Positions 23,478 to 27,795 of a stretch of 27,795 nucleotides of DNA are shown piece by piece; the first letter of the stretch is position 1; every line of letters starts with the position of its first letter. The DNA is from JBLHGU01 sp047615875 (GTDB lineage: Bacteria > Pseudomonadota > Gammaproteobacteria > Arenicellales > CAJQKF01): the NCBI GenBank assembly GCA_047615875.1, contig JBLHGU010000049.1, forward strand, positions 1-27,795. The letters run 5' to 3'. Position numbers and translations under genes: made by a program. Below the pieces are notes generated by a model. That model did not search any database, was not told the origin of the DNA, and was given only the letters and a program-made list of their open reading frames with translations.

Positions 23478-24854
23478 ATGAAATATTACAACTCCATAAT
23501 CGAAACTATTGGCGACACCCCGCTGGTCAAGTTAAACTCTGTCAATGACGGCATTAAAGGCACCATTTTAGCCAAGGTCGAATACTTCAATCCAGGCAAT
23601 TCCATGAAGGACCGCATGGCCATCAAGATGATTGAAGATGCTGAAGCCCGTGGCGACCTAAAACCCGGCAGCACCATCATTGAGGGCACATCCGGTAATA
23701 CCGGCATGGGCCTGGCACTTGGAGCTATTGCCCGAGGCTACAAATGTATATTTACCCTGGCCGATAAACAGTCCCAGGAAAAGATCGATATCTTGCGTGC
23801 AGTTGGTGCGGAAGTTTATGTCTGCCCTACTTCCGTGGCACCAGATGATCCACGCTCTTATTACTCCGTAGCAAAACGATTAAACGCTGAAATCGAGAAC
23901 TCGTACTATCCCAATCAGTATGACAATCTGTCTAACGCCGCAGCCCACTATGAATCTACCGGTCCTGAGATTTGGCGCGACACCGAAGGCAAGGTCACCC
24001 ACTATGCCGCAGGCGTAGGCACCGGTGGTTCCATGTGTGGTGTGTCTAAATATCTGAAAGAACAAAACCCGGACGTGGTTACAGTGGGTATTGATACCTA
24101 CGGCTCAGTCTTCAAGAAATTTAAGGAGACCGGCGTATTTGACGAGAAAGAAATCTACCCCTATTTGACTGAAGGTATTGGCGAGGATATTCTGCCAGCC
24201 AATGTAGACTTTTCACTGATCGATAATTTTGTGAAAGTGACCGACAAAGATGCTGCCATCATGACCCGACGATTATCTCGTGAAGAAGGCCTGTTTGTTG
24301 GTTGGTCCTGTGGTTCAGCTGTGTATGGGGCATTGGAATGGGCACGGGAACATTTAAAAGAAGATGACGTAATGGTGATTATTCTGCCGGACCATGGCAC
24401 CCGTTATCTAGGCAAGGTATATAACGATAACTGGATGCAGGACCATGGCTTTGTTGAAGAACGAGACTATGCAACTGCGGCGAGCATCATCACAATGCAC
24501 AGTGGACAGGATGCTCTATCGACCATCAGTGAAACCGCCCTGGTTAGCGAAGCCGTTTCATTGTTGACCTCGTCTAATATTTCTCAGTTACCGGTGGTAA
24601 ACGACAATAACGATTTTGTCGGCAGTCTGAGTGATAGTTCGCTTCTCGCCCAGCTGATTGATAACCCAGAGCTTCGCAACAATCAGGTTTCTGAGATTAT
24701 GGGTAAACCGTTTCAGTTTGTTCCGGCTGACAGCACCCTTGATGTTCTATCCTCCATGATAAGTCGAGAAAACCCTGCTGTTATGGTGAGAGATAAAGAT
24801 AATTTGCCTCGTATCATCACACAACACGATCTACTGGAATCCATCGCAGGCTAA
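23478..24854 (+). CDS. Cystathionine beta-synthase with C-terminal CBS-domain pair
   Basis: About 458 residues. MKYYNSIIETIGDTPLV, the PLP Lys in NPGNSMKDRMA (~44), GTSGNTGMGLA and the phosphate-binding GTGGSMCG mark a fold-type II PLP enzyme of the cysteine-synthase/CBS group. From ~residue 335 on, two CBS motifs (ISETALVSEAVSLLTSSN, then a second ending IITQHDLLESIAG) form the regulatory Bateman module that binds SAM or adenine nucleotides in this family. No N-terminal haem-binding extension, as usual for bacteria. Reaction: serine plus homocysteine to cystathionine; activity with O-acetylserine remains possible. ATG at 23478 is chosen over a GTG 15 bases earlier because the family starts at this Met. 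Third gene of the operon. Confidence 0.92.
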   Translation: MKYYNSIIETIGDTPLVKLNSVNDGIKGTILAKVEYFNPGNSMKDRMAIKMIEDAEARGDLKPGSTIIEGTSGNTGMGLALGAIARGYKCIFTLADKQSQEKIDILRAVGAEVYVCPTSVAPDDPRSYYSVAKRLNAEIENSYYPNQYDNLSNAAAHYESTGPEIWRDTEGKVTHYAAGVGTGGSMCGVSKYLKEQNPDVVTVGIDTYGSVFKKFKETGVFDEKEIYPYLTEGIGEDILPANVDFSLIDNFVKVTDKDAAIMTRRLSREEGLFVGWSCGSAVYGALEWAREHLKEDDVMVIILPDHGTRYLGKVYNDNWMQDHGFVEERDYATAASIITMHSGQDALSTISETALVSEAVSLLTSSNISQLPVVNDNNDFVGSLSDSSLLAQLIDNPELRNNQVSEIMGKPFQFVPADSTLDVLSSMISRENPAVMVRDKDNLPRIITQHDLLESIAG

Positions 24855-24872
24855 GTAGTCTAGCGAATCATT

Positions 24873-26549
24873 ATGAACATAGCTGCAGTCAACTCCCCAA
24901 ATTTGTTTAAGCCTTTATCTCGAAACGAAACCTCTGCACTTAGAAGTGTACTGTTTCGTCATCTTGATGGGTTTCCTATTGCGCCAACTATTATGGCGCT
25001 GAAGCGTCATGGCGTACTGGATTTGTTTGAGAACAAACCCACGGTTCCGCTGGAACAAATTCTATCCACCTGTGGGGGAAATGAAGGCTACTTACAGGTT
25101 GCTATGCGCTTACTGTGTTCTCAGGGCTGGTTGGGGCAAGAAGTTAACTCTCGCACAGACAGTATCCGCTACACCACCACCAATAGAACTATCAGCGCAT
25201 TTCAGATGGCTGATATCTATCATTGGATTGAAGGCTATCTACCCATTGCAACGGCTATGGATGATTACCTGTTTGGAGAACTGGCTGCCCAACCTGAGCA
25301 GGAGCTAAAGTTTTTACGCAATCAGCTGCGCAAAAGCTGGGGCTGTAATGCCACCGGCGACCCGGATATCGATGTCGTAAGAAAACAGATATTGTTGCAT
25401 ATGGAAGGCATGTTGCTGGGGCCTATTTTGGTATCCATGGGTATGCGCGATCTATTGCAACGTTATTCAGATAGCAGCCGATTTATGGCAGTAGCGCATT
25501 TCGACGGCAATGAACAACGGATCAAGACAGCCCTCGATATGTTTTGCGACATGAATCTTGCCGAAGAAACTGAGGGCGGTTGTGTGCTTAACTCAGATGG
25601 GCTATTTTTTGTAAAACGTGCCGCAGCCTACGGTGTGACCGTTTCTTATCTACCGATGTTTTCCCGAGTAGAAGAAATGCTGTTTGGTGATCCATCGGCT
25701 CTTCGCGATCTGGGTGTTGGTGAGCATGAGCGACATGTAGATCGAGCCATGAATGTGTGGGGTAGTGGTGGTGCACATACAACCTACTTCAAGAAGATTG
25801 ACGAAATTATTATAGAGGTATTCAATCGTCCCATAGAAGAGCAACCACTGGGCATTGCTGATATGGGTTGTGGCGATGGTACTTTTCTCGCCCACATATT
25901 TGATGTTATCTGGGAAAAAACCTCCCGCGCCAATATGTTGAACGAGTATCCTCTTACCATTGTTGGTTCAGATTATAACCAGGCATCGATAGAAGCTTCA
26001 AAGAAGACTCTGCGCAAGGCCGATGTCTGGGCAAATGTAATATTTGGAGATATCGCTGATCCAGATCAGTTTGCCGAAAATCTACAGCAAGAGTATGGCG
26101 TGTCATTGAAAGACTTGCTCAGTGTGCGCTCCTTTCTGGATCACAATCGTCCCTACGAAAAACCGGATCATGTTGATGAACACCGTCAGAGCAGGAGCAC
26201 TGGTGCCTTCTCTCACCGCGGCAAACGAATTACCAACAATCAAATTGAGCAGAACCTGGTCGACCATTTTAAGAAATGGACTCCCCATGTGAGTCGCTTT
26301 GGTCTATTGGTTCTGGAACTGCATACAGTGGCGCCTAAAATTGCCGCGCTAAATGTCGGCAATACCAATGTCACTGCCTATGATGGTACCCATGGCTTCT
26401 CTGACCAGTACATTCTGGAGCGCGAAGTTTTCCTGGATGCTGCACGTGAGGCAGGTTTACATCCTGATGAACGTTATCAAGCCCGCTATCCGGATTCTGA
26501 TCTGGCTACGGTTTCGCTGAATCTGTTGATGGGGAAACCAACGACTTGA
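24873..26549 (+). CDS. SAM-dependent methyltransferase with duplicated N-terminal domain
   Basis: A 558-residue protein. Class I methyltransferase core from ~325: IADMGCGDGTFLAHI (D-x-G-x-G-x-G), acidic strand end VGSDYNQASIEAS (~367), then SVRSFLDHNRPY. The first half holds two related blocks of ~145 residues: HLDGFPIAP ... GNEGYLQVAMRLLC ... YLP ... YLFG (30-136) and HMEGMLLGP ... GNEQRIKTALDMFC ... YLP ... MLFG (176-273), each like the dimerisation/winged-helix domain of O-methyltransferases. The order recalls methyltransferases of polyketide starter modules (AprA type), but I hold that loosely. It starts 18 bases after the CBS gene, so it is in the operon and would produce SAH, the source of homocysteine used by the upstream enzymes. 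Acceptor unknown. Confidence 0.82.
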   Translation: MNIAAVNSPNLFKPLSRNETSALRSVLFRHLDGFPIAPTIMALKRHGVLDLFENKPTVPLEQILSTCGGNEGYLQVAMRLLCSQGWLGQEVNSRTDSIRYTTTNRTISAFQMADIYHWIEGYLPIATAMDDYLFGELAAQPEQELKFLRNQLRKSWGCNATGDPDIDVVRKQILLHMEGMLLGPILVSMGMRDLLQRYSDSSRFMAVAHFDGNEQRIKTALDMFCDMNLAEETEGGCVLNSDGLFFVKRAAAYGVTVSYLPMFSRVEEMLFGDPSALRDLGVGEHERHVDRAMNVWGSGGAHTTYFKKIDEIIIEVFNRPIEEQPLGIADMGCGDGTFLAHIFDVIWEKTSRANMLNEYPLTIVGSDYNQASIEASKKTLRKADVWANVIFGDIADPDQFAENLQQEYGVSLKDLLSVRSFLDHNRPYEKPDHVDEHRQSRSTGAFSHRGKRITNNQIEQNLVDHFKKWTPHVSRFGLLVLELHTVAPKIAALNVGNTNVTAYDGTHGFSDQYILEREVFLDAAREAGLHPDERYQARYPDSDLATVSLNLLMGKPTT

Positions 26550-26616
26550 ACGGATCCTTACCACGCCTCTTTTTTGTCGGGAATTAGGGGCGAATCAGAT
26601 AATCTATTTAAAGCTC

Positions 26617-27723
26617 TTAGCAATAGCTTGCAGCTGGTTTCCCAAACACCTCTGCATCCGGCACAATTCCTAATCCCGGGCCTTCTGGCACTTTAATCTG
26701 CCCACCCTTGATCTCTATGCCATTTGTAGAATCATAATGACCTTCGATATAAGGTTGGGCAATCCAGACGCCCTCCTGCAGATGTGGATCAACTGTTGCG
26801 CCAACATGTAAACAGGCCGCGGCCAGAATATCCCCGCCCCAGGCATCATCACAGCTATGCGGCATATTTCTGGCCCGACAAATATCTCTTACTGTAACCA
26901 ATCCCGTAATACCCCCAAAGCGGGTAAGCTTTAGTCCGAAGCCATCGCATAGTCCCTGCCCTGCCGCACGAACAACGGTGCCAATATCCTTACTGCTTTC
27001 ATCGAGATAAATTGGATGACTGATAATTGGCCGAATAATTTCTATTTCATCTAACGTATCGCAAGGCTGTTCGAATACCACTGGCACACCAACTAACGCA
27101 CTAGACGCAAAAATCGCATCACGGGTAGTCCAGCTACGGTTAGCATCTGCTGCTATCCGCATATCGCCGCCGACCGCCTCCCAGACTTTTCTGATGACTT
27201 CAATATCGATTTCAACTGGTCGCCCACCAACTTTAATCTGTAAGCGTTCAAAACCCTGGGCGCGTTTCTCCAGGGCAATCTCGACCGCTTGTTGAGGGGA
27301 AACTGAGCCGGTTGTATAGTAGGAAATAACTTCGTCATATTGCGCCCCACCGATCAGGTCACAGACTCTTGTGCCATAGTGTTTGCCTGTTATGTCCCAC
27401 AAGGCAATGTCGATCGCTGCTTTGGCATAACTATGACCTTCCAGATGATTTTGCATCACCTGATGGACGGCACGATGCGCCAGTGGATTTTCACCGATTA
27501 AATGGGCACTAAACTGGGACAGAGCCGCCCGGCCACCCATGCCATGCTCTGCCGCGTAAGTTGGGCCGCATGGACAGCATTCGCCGAATCCTTGCATCCC
27601 ACTATCTGTTACAATTTCTACTACAGTGGAGTCCACGCTGTGTAGCGCCCCACCGGAATAAGTATAAGGCCCGTTCCGTACTGGTAAATCAACTTGATAA
27701 ACATGTATTTCGGTGATTTTCAC
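26617..27723 (-). CDS. Enolase-superfamily racemase/epimerase, hydroxyproline betaine 2-epimerase-like
   Basis: About 368 residues with the mandelate-racemase layout: LQIKVGGRPVEID (Lys ~164), metal ligands in AADANRS (Asp ~193), VFEQPC (Glu ~218) and IYLDES (Asp ~241), and the second general base in GFGLKLTRFGG (Lys ~265), then SCDDAWGGDI. This closely resembles, from memory, HpbD (4-hydroxyproline betaine 2-epimerase / proline betaine racemase), whose catalytic lysines are numbered 163 and 265. The GTG at 27723 (KITEIHVYQVDLPVR) reproduces that numbering; a GTG at 27762 and an open frame to the window edge are alternatives. Role: racemising betaines at C-alpha for catabolism or osmolyte use. 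Convergent with the methyltransferase gene; upstream neighbours are outside the window. Confidence 0.85.
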   Translation of the reverse strand: MKITEIHVYQVDLPVRNGPYTYSGGALHSVDSTVVEIVTDSGMQGFGECCPCGPTYAAEHGMGGRAALSQFSAHLIGENPLAHRAVHQVMQNHLEGHSYAKAAIDIALWDITGKHYGTRVCDLIGGAQYDEVISYYTTGSVSPQQAVEIALEKRAQGFERLQIKVGGRPVEIDIEVIRKVWEAVGGDMRIAADANRSWTTRDAIFASSALVGVPVVFEQPCDTLDEIEIIRPIISHPIYLDESSKDIGTVVRAAGQGLCDGFGLKLTRFGGITGLVTVRDICRARNMPHSCDDAWGGDILAAACLHVGATVDPHLQEGVWIAQPYIEGHYDSTNGIEIKGGQIKVPEGPGLGIVPDAEVFGKPAASYC

Positions 27724-27795
27724 TTGGTCATTCTCTATGCTGTTTACATGGATTTTAGCCACCTGAATCCAGTTGGCATTTCCGCCACTAAAAAA

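Overview
The window looks like a chromosomal stretch of an environmental, probably marine, gammaproteobacterium. The grounds are moderate GC content, close-packed genes with GTG and TTG starts, trimethylamine- and betaine-type catabolic enzymes, and a secreted thrombospondin-type-3 repeat protein of a kind common in marine Gammaproteobacteria. The assignment is an inference; there is no rRNA or other phylogenetic marker here. I saw no tRNA, rRNA or CRISPR array.

Region 1 (1-6962, minus strand) is one compact cell-surface glycan operon. In transcription order it encodes two nucleotidyltransferase-fold proteins (one with its acidic motif eroded), a PqqD-domain protein with an unusual C-terminal tail, an HPr-kinase-related P-loop protein, two GT4 glycosyltransferases and a GT2 glycosyltransferase that runs off the window. 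The trio of PqqD, HprK-like and nucleotidyltransferase genes beside sugar transferases is a recurring but functionally unexplained association.

Region 2 (7053-13364) holds three stand-alone genes. The first is a trimethylamine-dehydrogenase-like iron-sulfur flavoprotein that has lost most of the substrate-binding aromatic bowl. The second is a secreted protein of seven ~80-residue repeats plus TSP3 calcium-binding repeats, broken by an extra copy of a 7-bp tandem unit. The third, convergent, is an amidohydrolase.

Region 3 (about 13.6-20.6 kb) is a worn accessory region. It holds a P4-type integrase remnant with an internal deletion, three copies of the terminal sequence of an IS91-like element (one still attached to a transposase C-terminus), and a truncated small ORF. 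Between the ends lies a three-gene galactofuranose-type locus: a PqqD-glycosyltransferase fusion with an in-frame TGA, a glycosyltransferase with an in-frame TAG, and intact glf. A DMT-family transporter gene also lies there. Two IS91-like ends in direct orientation, 109/110 identical over their core, bracket this block.

Region 4 (20952-26549, plus strand) is an ordered sulfur operon: cysteine-desulfurase-family enzyme, cystathionine gamma-lyase-type enzyme, cystathionine beta-synthase with a CBS-domain pair, and a large SAM-dependent methyltransferase whose N-terminal half is a tandem duplication. Together these could move sulfur from homocysteine (the product of SAM-dependent methylation after SAH cleavage) through cystathionine and cysteine to a persulfide. 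Perfect hairpins lie in both longer intergenic gaps and phased direct repeats lie upstream. Region 5 (26617-27723, minus) is a mandelate-racemase-type enzyme closely resembling hydroxyproline/proline betaine 2-epimerase.

The best candidates for undescribed biology are the PqqD/HprK/nucleotidyltransferase glycan operon, echoed by the second PqqD-glycosyltransferase locus, and the sulfur operon with its duplicated-domain methyltransferase.
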